From positions 1 to 64,000 of the forward strand of contig JAKPDW010000021.1 in the NCBI GenBank assembly GCA_029552245.1: 64,000 bases of DNA. The letters run 5' to 3'. The position numbers were made by a program, and so were the translations under genes. The stretch comes from Deltaproteobacteria bacterium (lineage in GTDB: Bacteria; Desulfobacterota; Desulfomonilia; UBA1062). Shown here piece by piece: positions 8,411 through 17,009 of this stretch (the first letter of the stretch is position 1; every line of letters starts with the position of its first letter). The notes below the pieces were generated by a model, which made no database searches, was not told where the DNA came from, and worked only from the letters and a program-made list of their open reading frames with translations.

Positions 8411-9158
8411 GAGGCGGGTGACGACCGGGCGGTGGCACCTGGAGTCCATGGCACGATCCGCCTGTTGCCTCGGGGACAAGGGGTGACGGGCGACGAGCCT
8501 GCAAGCCATCGCGTCCTGGCATGGAGACTCAGTAGAGCCTCGCCATGGGCCGGACAGACCTCGCGTGTGCAGAAGGCCGACCCACCGGGGCCCCTGGCTG
8601 AACCCACCGTAGCGCAAGGATCGCTGCCGGTCGCCCTTCGGCCGCTGCAGCAAGCCGAGGGGGCGAAGACACCTCCAGCCCGGGCTCGACGGCCGTCCAC
8701 GAACGTGCGGGGCGTCATTTTCTATCGTGACGGTTTGTGTAGATCGGGAGCGTGCCTCGATGCACCACCTCCTACCACGACAAGGCCGCGAACCGGGGGA
8801 ACCGCCTGCCCGAAAACGGCGGCCGGCCACATTGACAGGGCCGCCAGCACTCCGGGCGCGGCTCTCCCCTCGACACGCGCGTGGCTGCACGCCTCGTGCG
8901 TGGGGGAAGGTGGTCAGCGGCGGACCTGCGAGGGCGAACGATCCCCTGCACGCCTCATGCGTGGAGGAAGGTGTCTACTCTGGCATCACAATCGATGCGG
9001 GACGAGGCCTGGCCCCGGCGCATGGGTTTCACGCCGGGGGAGTCCGCAAGGGGGACAAAGCTGCAGGGCATGTTCGGCCTGACATGGCCACCAGGGGCGG
9101 AACAGGGGCTCCCGAGGCCATGGGAGACTCCGGACTGGCCCTGGGTGGTCCGGGCCGG
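8411..9158. other. Gene-free region, about 750 bp, with a short repeat pair
   Basis: Open frames here have no start-site support, no recognisable product and conflicting frames on both strands. I see no RNA gene. The only structure is the 28-bp repeat pair listed separately. It separates the activase from the flagellar operon end. Confidence 0.5.
8885..8973. repeat. Two copies of a 28-bp repeat, 61 bp apart
   Basis: Copies at 8885-8912 and 8946-8973 differ at two positions. Each contains a small hairpin, CACGC-N5-GCGTG. The intervening 33 bp is unrelated. The ~60-bp period recurs in other gaps of this window (see 16817, 36534 and 50311). Confidence 0.6.
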
Positions 9159-9398
9159 TCACAGCCCGATCAGGGCCTTGACCTTCTTCTTCTGCTCCTC
9201 GCTCGAGTAGAAGTATGCGGCCGCTCCGGATGCCACCAGGAGCAGGGTTATCGGGTGCAGGAGGAGCTTGAGAATGGAACGGACGAGGGACACCACCCCT
9301 GCGAGCACGCCCTTGACGAGTACGTCCACGATCACGAACCGTGCCAGCTTGAAAGGCGCAAGGATGATCGAAGCGATCAGGTCGACGAGAAATCGCAC
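9159..9398 (-). CDS. Small membrane protein (79 aa)
   Basis: Two long hydrophobic stretches (about residues 5-30 and 45-70 with Leu/Val/Ile runs) are followed by a charged tail (Ser-Ser-Glu-Glu-Gln-Lys-Lys-Lys). A GTG at 9407 also opens the frame, but GGGAGG is ideally spaced from the GTG at 9398, so that start is used. It is the last gene of the flagellar transcript, 50 bases after csrA. Not recognised; it may be an inner-membrane accessory or unrelated passenger. Confidence 0.6.
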   Translation of the reverse strand: MRFLVDLIASIILAPFKLARFVIVDVLVKGVLAGVVSLVRSILKLLLHPITLLLVASGAAAYFYSSEEQKKKVKALIGL

Positions 9399-9448
9399 GT
9401 GCGCCACCTCCCTTCGCTGTTGTCATGCCATGGTGCGGGCCGGGCCCG

Positions 9449-9691
9449 TCATGGCTCGTTCTCCCTGTCGAGGAAGAGGGCCTGAGCCTCGCCCAGCGCC
9501 TCCGCGGTCACCTGGGCTGCGCGCAGGTTCTCCTCCTGGATCTTCAGGTAGATCTCCTGCCTGTGTACAGATACCTCCCTCGGGGCCTTGATCCCGAGTT
9601 TGACCTGGGATCCCTTGATCTCCACGACCGAGACCTGGATATCATCGCCGATGGCGACAGACTCGCCGACCTTCCTTGTCAGTATCAGCAA
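9449..9691 (-). CDS. csrA: Carbon storage regulator CsrA (RNA-binding)
   Basis: 80 residues beginning [11 protein letters not shown], the CsrA beta1 strand, with the Val-Ser-Val-His-Arg-x-Glu-Ile-Tyr RNA-binding segment near residue 40-50. The start must be TTG because no ATG or GTG fits the family N-terminus; a GGGGGG run serves as ribosome site. The C-terminal tail is longer than the 61-residue enteric form. CsrA blocks translation at GGA-bearing leaders and in many bacteria controls flagellin production and is antagonised by FliW. Here it follows flgK, the flagellar late-gene position; no fliW is in the window. Confidence 0.93.
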   Translation of the reverse strand: MLILTRKVGESVAIGDDIQVSVVEIKGSQVKLGIKAPREVSVHRQEIYLKIQEENLRAAQVTAEALGEAQALFLDRENEP

Positions 9692-9735
9692 TGACGCCCC
9701 CCGATGGATGAGTGCTCAGGGGAATGTGTACATGA

Positions 9736-11508
9736 TTATTTTATCGAAATCAACGCTTCCATCATCTCGTCGGCGACGGATATGAGCTTGGCCGAGGCCT
9801 GGTAGAGATGCTGCAGCTTGATGAGCTCGGCCATCTCGTCGTCGATGTTCACGCCCGTGACGCTCTCTTTTCTCCTCAGGTATTGCCCGAGGAGGGTGTC
9901 GTTGAACTTCTCGTTGTTGATGCTGTTCTGCACGTCCACGCCGACCTGCGCGACAAGCGAGCTGTAGAACGCGTCGAGCGTCGTGCTCACCCCCGTGCCG
10001 CCTATGTCCGGTATGACCAGGTCCTGGAGGGAATAGATCTGCCTGGCCGTCACGTTCGAACCGGGAGCCACGAGGCCTGAGGCGTCCGGCCGCCCCGTGG
10101 ATATCCTCGTGGGATCCTGGGCCACTGCGTCGTTCAGCCCGATCGTCTCGGTGATGTCGTCCAGGGGCGATCCCACGGTCTCGTTCCAGGAAAAGAACGT
10201 GTTCACGCCCATGACGGCAAGGGCGTTGCCGTTCGTACCGGTGGCCGCCGGGGCGACCGCGAAGGTGTAGCCGGTCCCCGCATCGATCCTGAACCTGCCC
10301 TCCGCCGTGATGCTCGCGGTGATAGGCCCGCCGACGCCCGACTCGGCGTTGATCTCGTTCACCAGGTCGCCGATCGTGGTCCCCGCAGGGTCGATGTGGT
10401 ACGATCCCGCCACCTGCCCCGACGAGTCGTACACGATGATCTCGAACGCGCCCGCGACGTAGCGGTCGCTGAAGAGGAAGTCACTCGAGAGGTCGGAGGC
10501 CGCGGTCATCCCGCCGACCGTGCTCTCCATCGACGTGACCCCGGCCAACCCCACACCCTGGGAGTGGATCTCGTTCAAGCGCCAGACGAGCTCACCCACC
10601 ATGGTGTTCAGGCTGTCGATGTACGAGCCGATGGTGTTGTCCCTGACGTTCACCCACCCGGCTATCTTGCCCGCCCTGAGCTTGTCCGTCACGTTGACCT
10701 GCCTCCCGGAGGAGTCCTGCCAGAAGATGTCCGTGAACCCCGTGGCGTCGTTGCGCGAGGTGACGAACTCATACGTGTCGTATCCCAGGACGAGCGGCGT
10801 GCCTCCCATGATGTACACCTGGACCTGGCCCGTGCTCTCCTCCTCGTAGTAGGTAATGTCCATGTACTGGGAGAGCTGCTCCAGGAGGAGTTCCCTGCGG
10901 TCGCGCAGGTCGTTGGCGTTGATCATGCCGTCGATCTCCACGCTCGAGATGCTCTTGTTGAGGTCCGCGATCTGCCTGATGATGGAGTTCACCTCTGTCA
11001 CGGAGCCCCTGATGTTCCCGTCGAGGTGGCGCTGGTAGGATCTCAGGTTGTAGTCGATCTCGTGGATCATGGAGAGCAGGTTTTCCGTCTTGTTCACGAG
11101 CGCCTGCCTCTCGGGCACACCGTCGGGGTTGTTCGACAGGTCACCCCATGCGTTCCAGAACTCGCCCATGAGGTAGTTGAGGCCATACCCGTCCGTCTCG
11201 TTGAAGATGCTCTCGATCTCCTCCATGGCGCTCCTGCTCGCGCTCCAGAACGAGTACTCGGACTTCTTGAGGGTCACCTGCTGGTTGAGGAAATTGTCGT
11301 AGTTCCTCAGCACCTCGACGGCCCTCACGCCAGTGCCGATCTGTCCCGGCCCCATGGTGATGGGGTAACCGGCTTCCACGCGCAGGCTCTGCCTCGAGTA
11401 ACCCTCGGTGTTCGCGTTGGCCACGTTGTGGGAGACGATCTCCATGGCCAGCTGCGAGCTGTACATGGACCACCGTGCGATGTCGAGCGCTCCACCAAGT
11501 CCCGGCAT
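9736..11508 (-). CDS. flgK: Flagellar hook-associated protein 1 FlgK
   Basis: 590 residues. The N-terminal rod-type domain shows Asn-Val-Ala-Asn-Ala-Asn-Thr-Glu-Gly-Tyr-Ser-Arg-Gln near residues 28-42. A Leu-rich HAP1 helical region follows, then a variable middle domain. The C-terminal Leu-x-His-Leu-Tyr-Gln-Ala-Ser-Ala-Lys-Leu and Met-Met-Glu-Ala-Leu motif forms the D0 coil. FlgK caps the hook and joins it to the filament, exported by the flagellar type III system. It starts one base after the flgN stop. The usual partner flgL is not next; csrA is. Confidence 0.95.
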   Translation of the reverse strand: MPGLGGALDIARWSMYSSQLAMEIVSHNVANANTEGYSRQSLRVEAGYPITMGPGQIGTGVRAVEVLRNYDNFLNQQVTLKKSEYSFWSASRSAMEEIESIFNETDGYGLNYLMGEFWNAWGDLSNNPDGVPERQALVNKTENLLSMIHEIDYNLRSYQRHLDGNIRGSVTEVNSIIRQIADLNKSISSVEIDGMINANDLRDRRELLLEQLSQYMDITYYEEESTGQVQVYIMGGTPLVLGYDTYEFVTSRNDATGFTDIFWQDSSGRQVNVTDKLRAGKIAGWVNVRDNTIGSYIDSLNTMVGELVWRLNEIHSQGVGLAGVTSMESTVGGMTAASDLSSDFLFSDRYVAGAFEIIVYDSSGQVAGSYHIDPAGTTIGDLVNEINAESGVGGPITASITAEGRFRIDAGTGYTFAVAPAATGTNGNALAVMGVNTFFSWNETVGSPLDDITETIGLNDAVAQDPTRISTGRPDASGLVAPGSNVTARQIYSLQDLVIPDIGGTGVSTTLDAFYSSLVAQVGVDVQNSINNEKFNDTLLGQYLRRKESVTGVNIDDEMAELIKLQHLYQASAKLISVADEMMEALISIK

Positions 11509-11509
11509 G

Positions 11510-11932
11510 TCATGCCCCCGTACGCAGGGTGTGGTGACTCACCCCGTGTCTCTTCCCATCCTTGGCGTACCCGTCCTTGAGTGCCGAGAGGCACGACTGG
11601 ACCGCCCTGTCGAGGTCCTTGAGCCTCTTCGTCACCATGTCCTTCGCTATCTCGTTGAGCCCCGAGGCCTCCCTCCACGACATCACGAGCCTCTGCTGCA
11701 AGGCCCTGAGCCTCGACGCCTCGGCCGCCGTCGGCTCCACCTCCGGTACCGCGGCATCCTGCCTGAGTTTCTGGATCTCCCCGAGGATCCTGTACTTCGC
11801 GGGCATGGAATCCTCGAGCCCCTGCACGTCGTCGGAGCTGATGAGCTCGAGTTCCCGGCGCAAATGCTCGACCAGCGCCCCTACCATCTCGCACTCCCGC
11901 TCGTACCTCTGGATGAGTTCCGACGGTGTCAT
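11510..11932 (-). CDS. flgN: FlgN-family export chaperone
   Basis: 140 residues, mostly amphipathic helix with Leu/Glu/Arg heptads, the expected length and fold for FlgN. FlgN binds FlgK and FlgL in the cytoplasm and delivers them to the export gate. Identification rests on the gene order flgJ-flgN-flgK and composition more than on conserved motifs, which the family lacks. ATGA overlap with flgJ indicates translational coupling. Confidence 0.75.
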   Translation of the reverse strand: MTPSELIQRYERECEMVGALVEHLRRELELISSDDVQGLEDSMPAKYRILGEIQKLRQDAAVPEVEPTAAEASRLRALQQRLVMSWREASGLNEIAKDMVTKRLKDLDRAVQSCLSALKDGYAKDGKRHGVSHHTLRTGA

Positions 11933-12300
11933 GTCTGGCCTCCTGCCGTAATCTTGGCTTCTCCTCGGTGCATGTCCGTCTTATCGGCTTCTTTCCCTTC
12001 GGGACCCCTAGCGCTCGAGGCGTCCTCGTACCCGAAGCGCTCCCTCAGGGTCTGCTCGAGGACCCTGGCTATCCCCAAGGCGCCCGTTTCCCCGATCCTT
12101 CTCGCGACCTCGAAGGAGAACATGTCCCGGTATACGTCGCCTGCCAGCCCCTCTTCCATGAACCCCTCAGGCACCGTCTCGTACATCGCCTTGAGGAGCT
12201 GGTACGCGAAGAGGGACTCGAACTCGGCGCACGCCCTTTTCAGGGCCTTGGCGGGGTCGGTCCTGTTCATGGCCGCGATCATGGACACGTCGTCGATCAT
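11929..12300 (-). CDS. flgJ: FlgJ-type rod-binding protein, rod domain only
   Basis: 123 residues with Ala-Cys-x-Glu-Phe-Glu-Ser-Leu-Phe-Ala-Tyr-Gln-Leu-Leu near residue 24-38, the rod-capping domain signature. It lacks the C-terminal muramidase of enteric FlgJ, as is normal for deltaproteobacteria, so a separate lytic enzyme must open the peptidoglycan. The C-terminus is a charged tail rich in Glu/Lys/Ala. Start overlaps the flgI stop by four bases. Confidence 0.85.
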   Translation of the reverse strand: MIDDVSMIAAMNRTDPAKALKRACAEFESLFAYQLLKAMYETVPEGFMEEGLAGDVYRDMFSFEVARRIGETGALGIARVLEQTLRERFGYEDASSARGPEGKEADKTDMHRGEAKITAGGQT

Positions 12301-13394
12301 ATGACCTCCAGGTCGGCGTAGAGCGCCCCTGACCGCTTGATGCTCTGGAGGATCACCACGAGGTCCCGCGGCGATACCCCGACCGCGTTCAGGGCGTTCA
12401 CGAGCTCCGCTATGGTGGCCCCGCCCCTGAGCATGATGAGGTTCTTGCCGCCTTCCTCGACCTCGACCCCGCTCTGGGGCACCACGGTGGTGACCCCCCT
12501 CGACCTGGGCAGGGGCTGGGAGACCTGGGGTTGCTCCGTGACCTTCACGCGCAGGTTTCCGTGGGCCACCGCCACGGGCGATATGCGGACATCGCCGCCC
12601 ATGATCACCGTGCCGGTCCGCTCGTTGACCACCACCCTCGCCCTGGTGTCCGGTACCACGTCCACGTTCTCCACCAGGGCCACGAACTCCACCAGGCGCC
12701 CCCTATACGCCTCGGGCACCTCGAGACTCACGGTGGACAGGTCTACGGCGCGGGCGCTGGGAAAGCCCGTCTTCTCGTTGATGGACCTCGCGATACGCTG
12801 CACCGTGGTGAAATCCGGGTTGTTCACCACGAGGGTGAGGTTCGGCCCGAGGGTGGCCTCCATCGTCCGCTCGACCACCGCCCCGTTCGGGATGGTGCCC
12901 ACCGTGGGGAAGTTCTTGGTGACCCCGGTGCCGGAGGCCCCCGCCACGGCAAACCCTCCCACCGAGATCGGTCCCTGCGCGATGGCATAGACCTTCCCGT
13001 CAGGCCCCATCAACGGCGTGGCGACGAGCGTCCCCCCGGCGAGCGATGTGGCGTCCCCTATGGAAGACACCACGCAGTCGAGCTTCTGCGAGCTCTTGGC
13101 AAACGGCGGCAGGGACGAGGTGACGATCACCGCGGCCACGTTCTTCATCTTTATCTCCTCGGGATCGACCAGTATGCCCATGTTCCTGAGCATGTTGGCC
13201 AGCGCGTTGACCGTGTACTGGGTGCTCGTTCCCGCCTTGTCGCCCGTCCCGTTGAGGCCGACCACGAGCCCGTACCCCACGAGCTTGTTCTCACGCACCC
13301 CCTGGATCTGGACGAGATCCTTCACCCGCACCGCCCAGGCGGCGTTCGTCACGCATACCAGCATGCAAGCCAGAACGACGGCCTTTCTCGACAT
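12297..13394 (-). CDS. flgI: Flagellar P-ring protein FlgI
   Basis: 365 residues with a cleavable signal peptide (residues 1-21, ending Ala-Trp-Ala). The conserved Val-Gly-Tyr-Gly-Leu-Val-Val-Gly-Leu-x-Gly-Thr-Gly-Asp block follows near residue 38. The C-terminal Met-Leu-Arg-Gly-Gly-Ala-Thr-Ile and Ala-Leu-Asn-Ala-Val-Gly-Val blocks are present. FlgI forms the peptidoglycan-level bushing around the rod and needs FlgA for assembly; both are in this operon. Confidence 0.96.
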   Translation of the reverse strand: MSRKAVVLACMLVCVTNAAWAVRVKDLVQIQGVRENKLVGYGLVVGLNGTGDKAGTSTQYTVNALANMLRNMGILVDPEEIKMKNVAAVIVTSSLPPFAKSSQKLDCVVSSIGDATSLAGGTLVATPLMGPDGKVYAIAQGPISVGGFAVAGASGTGVTKNFPTVGTIPNGAVVERTMEATLGPNLTLVVNNPDFTTVQRIARSINEKTGFPSARAVDLSTVSLEVPEAYRGRLVEFVALVENVDVVPDTRARVVVNERTGTVIMGGDVRISPVAVAHGNLRVKVTEQPQVSQPLPRSRGVTTVVPQSGVEVEEGGKNLIMLRGGATIAELVNALNAVGVSPRDLVVILQSIKRSGALYADLEVI

Positions 13395-13404
13395 GACACA
13401 CCCC

Positions 13405-14115
13405 CTAGAACGGCCAGACCTTGTCGATGACCCGGGCCAGGAACCCCTTGCCCTGCTGGTCGCCCAGGATCCCCTTGCCGTAGTAGTCCACCTTCAGGTC
13501 CGCAATGGTGGTGGACAAAACCGAGTTGTTCCACAGGATGTCGTCGGGCCTGATCATGCCCGACACCACGATGTACTGGGCCTCGTCGTTGACCCGGATC
13601 TGCTTCTTCCCCTTGATCAGGTAGTTCCCGGAGGGGAGCACCCTCGTGATGCGCGCCGGGACGACCGCCGTGAGGGTACCCCTCCTCGAGGTCTTCCCGT
13701 CCCCCTCGAACTCGGAAGAGCTGTCCGTGGACACCTCGGGCTTGAGCTTGTACCCGAAGACCGACGACTGGTCGAGCGGAAGCCCGAGTAAGCTCGAGAC
13801 CGAGTGGTCGGTGCTGCTCGTCCTCGACGCCTCGGTCTTGGCCTCCTTGTCTGCGGACGAGCTCTCTATGATCCTCACCGTGACGATGTCGCCCACGCGC
13901 CGCGCCCTGCTGTCGCTGAACATGTCGTTGATCTTGGCGTTCTCGGACCACAGCGAGCCGGGACTCTTGACGCCTTCTCCTGTCTCGTCCACGGGGGGGT
14001 AGATCTCGTCCTCGGTGAACTCCTTCTCCCTCAGGGCGTCCATGGTGCTGTGCGAGCACGCCTGAAGGAGCAAGGAGGCAAAGGCGACCAGCAGTACCGC
14101 ATGTATCTTCCTCAT
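13405..14115 (-). CDS. flgH: Flagellar L-ring lipoprotein FlgH
   Basis: 236 residues. The signal peptide ends in the lipobox Leu-Leu-Gln-Ala-Cys (Cys20). The body contains Val-Gly-Asp-Ile-Val-Thr-Val-Arg-Ile and Gly-Asn-Tyr-Leu-Ile-Lys-Gly-Lys, both FlgH signatures, and Val-x-Gly-Met-Ile-Arg-Pro-Asp-Asp-Ile near the end. It forms the outer-membrane ring of the basal body. It lies 10 bases after flgA and before flgI. Confidence 0.96.
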   Translation of the reverse strand: MRKIHAVLLVAFASLLLQACSHSTMDALREKEFTEDEIYPPVDETGEGVKSPGSLWSENAKINDMFSDSRARRVGDIVTVRIIESSSADKEAKTEASRTSSTDHSVSSLLGLPLDQSSVFGYKLKPEVSTDSSSEFEGDGKTSRRGTLTAVVPARITRVLPSGNYLIKGKKQIRVNDEAQYIVVSGMIRPDDILWNNSVLSTTIADLKVDYYGKGILGDQQGKGFLARVIDKVWPF

Positions 14116-14124
14116 GTCTTCCTC

Positions 14125-15018
14125 CTACAGCCCGACCTCTACCAGATCCTGAGCAATAACGGTGCCAACGACGAGCCGGCCTGATGCGAGGTTCTTCACC
14201 TTCACGCTCTGCCCGGTGCGGGCGTCCCTGACCGCCACCCCTTTCGCCTCCACCTCCACGCCGCCGGCCTTCGCGACCACCGTGACGGTATCGCCGGAAC
14301 ACACCTCGGGCCTGGTCTCTATGTGCGACAGGACAACGGGTGCGCCCTTTCTCAGCGTCACCCTGGCCCGCTTGCCCGCGAGCTCTCCCGGGTCCCTGCA
14401 CACCCTGGGCTCGCGGGTGATGTCCGCCACCGCCGTCTCGATGTCCTCGCCCGAGATGACCGTCCCGGCCCTGAGATCCCTCTTGGGCACGCATACACGC
14501 GCCAGGAGCCGCACGCGGGCCGAGGCGGCGAGTCTCACCGCCTTTCCTGCGTGACCGACCGAGAGCGTACCCCGCACGAGACCGAGAAAGTCCTCCCCGG
14601 GGGAAAATGTTGCCTCCACCCTGTCCATGGCTGCCGGGTCGGGGGGGCAGTCGCCGTAGATCCTCACGTCCATCACCTCCACGGTGCCCGCGTCCTTCCA
14701 CGGGCTTCTCTGCTTCACCGCGTGGGCGAACACCGACGAGAGCCCCGCCGTGAGGGTGTCTCCCCCGGGCGCCGACTCCCCGTCGGTTCCCGGGCCGGCG
14801 GCCCGCCTCGCTGCGGGGGGAACCCCTCGCGCGGCCCCAGGGGAGGTCCCCGAGCCCATGCCGGGCACCCCATGCCGCCCGGCATCAACGGCGGTTGCCA
14901 GGGAAGAAGGGCCGCATACCTGTTCCAGGCATGCGCCCGTCACACCCTGGTCACCGGATGCACGCGTGGCCGCCATGAGAAACACCGCCACGCACATGGC
15001 CACCCTCACGGTACCCAT
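14125..15018 (-). CDS. flgA: P-ring assembly chaperone FlgA with long N-terminal insert
   Basis: 297 residues. A signal peptide is followed by roughly 60 residues of low-complexity Gly/Pro/Ala sequence not usual in FlgA. The SAF domain begins near the Val-Cys-Val-Pro-Lys-Arg-Asp-Leu-Arg-Ala-Gly-Thr-Val-Ile run (about residue 171). The C-terminal Lys-Val-Lys-Asn-Leu-Ala-Ser-Gly-Arg block is the family signature. FlgA is periplasmic and guides FlgI polymerisation. In enterics flgA is transcribed apart; here it is inside the ring operon. Confidence 0.9.
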   Translation of the reverse strand: MGTVRVAMCVAVFLMAATRASGDQGVTGACLEQVCGPSSLATAVDAGRHGVPGMGSGTSPGAARGVPPAARRAAGPGTDGESAPGGDTLTAGLSSVFAHAVKQRSPWKDAGTVEVMDVRIYGDCPPDPAAMDRVEATFSPGEDFLGLVRGTLSVGHAGKAVRLAASARVRLLARVCVPKRDLRAGTVISGEDIETAVADITREPRVCRDPGELAGKRARVTLRKGAPVVLSHIETRPEVCSGDTVTVVAKAGGVEVEAKGVAVRDARTGQSVKVKNLASGRLVVGTVIAQDLVEVGL

Positions 15019-15024
15019 GCCAAG

Positions 15025-15807
15025 CTACCTCATGAGGCCGGTCACGGTCTGGAGCATGTCGTCCGAGGCCTTGATGGACTTGGAGTTGAGCTCGTAGGCC
15101 CGCTGTGCGGCGATCATGTTCACCATCTCCTCCACGGCGTCAACGTTGGACATCTCGAGGAAACCCGAGGAGATGGAACCGAAGTTCTCGGTGCCGGGCG
15201 TGCCCTCGATGGCGTCACCGGAGGCGGGGGTGGGGGCGTACTGGTTCATGCCCAGCGACCTGAGCCCGGCGGGATTGGGGAAGATGTACACCGGGATGTT
15301 CCCGGTGGCGAGCGTCTCCCCGGCGTTCGACAGGCAGTTGATCTCGCCCGACTTGGACACCGTGATGGTGGCGGTCTGGGGAGGGACCGTGAACTCGGGC
15401 TGGAGCCTCTCCCCACGCGAGTTCACGATGTAGCCGTCGCTGTCGATCTTGAACGCGCCGTCGCGCGTGTACACCTCCTCGCCGCCGGAGAGGATCTTGA
15501 AGAACCCCTTCCCGTCGATGGCCAGGTCGAGGCTGTTGCCCGTCTGCAGGTAATCGCCCTGCGTGAAGATCTTCTGGATCGAGACGGGCCTCACGCCGAG
15601 ACCGACCTCTATGCCCACGGGCACGGTGCCCCCCTCCGAGGTCTCGGTGCCCTTGCCGCTGTAGGTGGCGTAGAACAGATCCTCGAAGTCGACCCTGCTC
15701 TTCTTGAACCCGGTGGTGTTCACGTTCGCAAGGTTGTTGGCGATGGTGTTGACCAGCATCTCCTGCGCGCTCATGCCCGTCGCCGAGGTCCACATGGCTC
15801 GTATCAT
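15025..15807 (-). CDS. flgG: Flagellar distal rod protein FlgG
   Basis: 260 residues, the standard length. It has the N-terminal Asn-Asn-Leu-Ala-Asn-Val-Asn-Thr-Thr-Gly-Phe-Lys rod motif and the Gly-Asp-Tyr-Leu-Gln-Thr-Gly-Asn-Ser-Leu-Asp-Leu-Ala-Ile block. The C-terminal Glu-Met-Val-Asn-Met-Ile-Ala-Ala-Gln-Arg-Ala-Tyr-Glu motif is complete. It makes the distal rod that crosses the P and L rings. GAGGAAAGGAG lies just upstream of its ATG. Confidence 0.96.
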   Translation of the reverse strand: MIRAMWTSATGMSAQEMLVNTIANNLANVNTTGFKKSRVDFEDLFYATYSGKGTETSEGGTVPVGIEVGLGVRPVSIQKIFTQGDYLQTGNSLDLAIDGKGFFKILSGGEEVYTRDGAFKIDSDGYIVNSRGERLQPEFTVPPQTATITVSKSGEINCLSNAGETLATGNIPVYIFPNPAGLRSLGMNQYAPTPASGDAIEGTPGTENFGSISSGFLEMSNVDAVEEMVNMIAAQRAYELNSKSIKASDDMLQTVTGLMR

Positions 15808-15843
15808 GGGTTTCTCCTTTCCTCGTTTTCTCCGGAAGTTACG

Positions 15844-16593
15844 TCAAGAGACCGCGCCCACGTTGCGGATGGAGTTCGAGTAGGCGTCGTTGATGGACCT
15901 GATCATCCTCTGGTAGGCCTCGTAGGCGCGCTGGGTGGTGATGAGCTCCACCATCTCGGTGACGGGCTCCACGTTCGCCCTCTCGAGATACCCTTGCGAG
16001 ACCGAGGGATTCTCAACGGGATCCGGCACGTGGCCGTCCCTGACGGCGAAGAGGTTCCCGCCGGCACGCACCAGCGCCTCCGCCGGGATATTCACCACCT
16101 GGAGCGAGTCCACCTCGGTGCCGTCGTAGCTGATCCTCCCGTCGGGGCCTATCACGACCTGTCCGTCGCCGGTCGTCGTGTCGATGGTTATGTCCCCGCC
16201 CTTGCCTTGGACGCGGTGTCCCTGGGGCGTGACGAGGTTGTTGTCCTCGGAGATCATGAACGACCCCGCCCTCGTGTACCGGGGGCCGTCCTCGGTCATG
16301 ACCACGAAGAAACCCTCGCCGTTGATCGCCACGTCCAGGGGGTTGTCTGTCTTCATGGAAACGCCCTGCGTCAGGTCCACCGTTGGTCTCGTCGCGACGA
16401 CGTCCACCGGGATGACCCGGTACTGCCCCTGGGCCAGCATGGATGTGTCCAGGATCTTCGTGAACTCCCGGTAGAGGATGTGGTCCTTCTTGTAACCGAC
16501 CGTATTCACGTTCGCTATGTTGTGGGAGATGACGTTCAGCCTCTCCTCCATGGCGATGGCGCCCGATGCCGCCGTGTAGATGCCCTGGTCCAT
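15844..16593 (-). CDS. flgF: Flagellar proximal rod protein FlgF
   Basis: The frame is open to 16653, but the ATG at 16593 has an AGGAGGGC ribosome site and gives the family N-terminus (Met-Asp-Gln-Gly-Ile-Tyr-Thr-Ala-Ala-Ser-Gly); 249 residues. It carries the Ile-Ala-Asn-Val-Asn-Thr-Val-Gly-Tyr-Lys rod motif and a C-terminal Glu-Leu-Ile-Thr-Thr-Gln-Arg-Ala-Tyr-Glu. It is the first gene of the operon behind a sigma54-type promoter; a 36-bp gap separates it from flgG. Confidence 0.94.
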   Translation of the reverse strand: MDQGIYTAASGAIAMEERLNVISHNIANVNTVGYKKDHILYREFTKILDTSMLAQGQYRVIPVDVVATRPTVDLTQGVSMKTDNPLDVAINGEGFFVVMTEDGPRYTRAGSFMISEDNNLVTPQGHRVQGKGGDITIDTTTGDGQVVIGPDGRISYDGTEVDSLQVVNIPAEALVRAGGNLFAVRDGHVPDPVENPSVSQGYLERANVEPVTEMVELITTQRAYEAYQRMIRSINDAYSNSIRNVGAVS

Positions 16594-16620
16594 ACCGCCC
16601 TCCTTTCCTCGAGCCTTCCC

Positions 16621-16636
16621 AGCAAGGGTGATGCCA
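16621..16636 (-). promoter_or_regulatory. Sigma54-type promoter of the flgF operon
   Basis: On the minus strand TGGCAT-N5-TTGCT (16636 to 16621) places GG and GC exactly 10 bases apart, the strict -24/-12 spacing. The predicted start is near 16610, 17 bases above the flgF ATG. Only one base of TGGCAC is off. Class-specific sigma54 control of rod/ring genes is well known in other flagellated proteobacteria. Confidence 0.7.
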
Positions 16637-16678
16637 CGGGGGAAAAGCCGCACGATCTCACGAGCAGGCCCGCCCGGT

Positions 16679-16697
16679 GCGGGAAAATTTTTCCCGC
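16679..16697. promoter_or_regulatory. 19-bp palindrome upstream of the sigma54 promoter
   Basis: GCGGGAAAA-T-TTTTCCCGC is a perfect 9-bp inverted repeat about 43 bp upstream of the -24 element. It could be the binding site of the enhancer-binding protein or of a repressor. No second copy was seen in this gap. Confidence 0.4.
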
Positions 16698-16982
16698 CTC
16701 GATCAAGGATGCGGGAACAACAGGTCGGGTGGTCCTCCTCGCGGCCGGATGGGTCGCCCTCCGTGCGGCCCGTGTATCGCCGAGCCCCCTCCCGCCCCTT
16801 TCGCCATGGTATCGTCTCACCCGTGCCGGGGACGGGGGCTCCTGCACCGGGACCTCACCGGGTCGATCTCTCGCTTCACCCGTGCCGGGGGCGCTTCCCT
16901 CCCGTGAACGCACGTGCGCACGTGCAGCCTGCGCCCGGCGGCCGGGCGCACCTTTTCCTTTGGCTGTGCAACGAAAGAATGC
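16698..16982. other. Divergent intergenic region with a 59-bp-spaced repeat
   Basis: This lies between the two flagellar promoters. TCACCCGTGCCGGGG occurs at 16817 and again at 16876, 59 bp apart, resembling the repeat spacing in other gaps. No supported gene. Confidence 0.5.
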
Positions 16983-17009
16983 TAAAGAATTTTCACGCAG
17001 ATCCGATAC
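16983..17009 (+). promoter_or_regulatory. FliA (sigma28)-type promoter
   Basis: TAAA (16983-16986), 15 bp, then TCCGATAC (17002-17009). This matches the enterobacterial sigma28 consensus TAAA-N15-GCCGATAA at the -35 and six of eight -10 positions, with the exact spacing. It points at the small gene and flgM, which is where sigma28 promoters for its own anti-sigma factor are found in enterics. Confidence 0.7.

Noticed and set aside
8885-8973. Two 28-bp repeats with a 33-bp interval, CRISPR-like spacing
   Set aside because: Only two imperfect copies, no further units at the expected positions on either side, and no cas genes in the window.
6470-9082. 870-codon open frame on the plus strand
   Set aside because: It is antisense to the activase, rich in Arg/Gly/Pro/His, and reflects the activase's codon bias. 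No family resemblance and no ribosome site.
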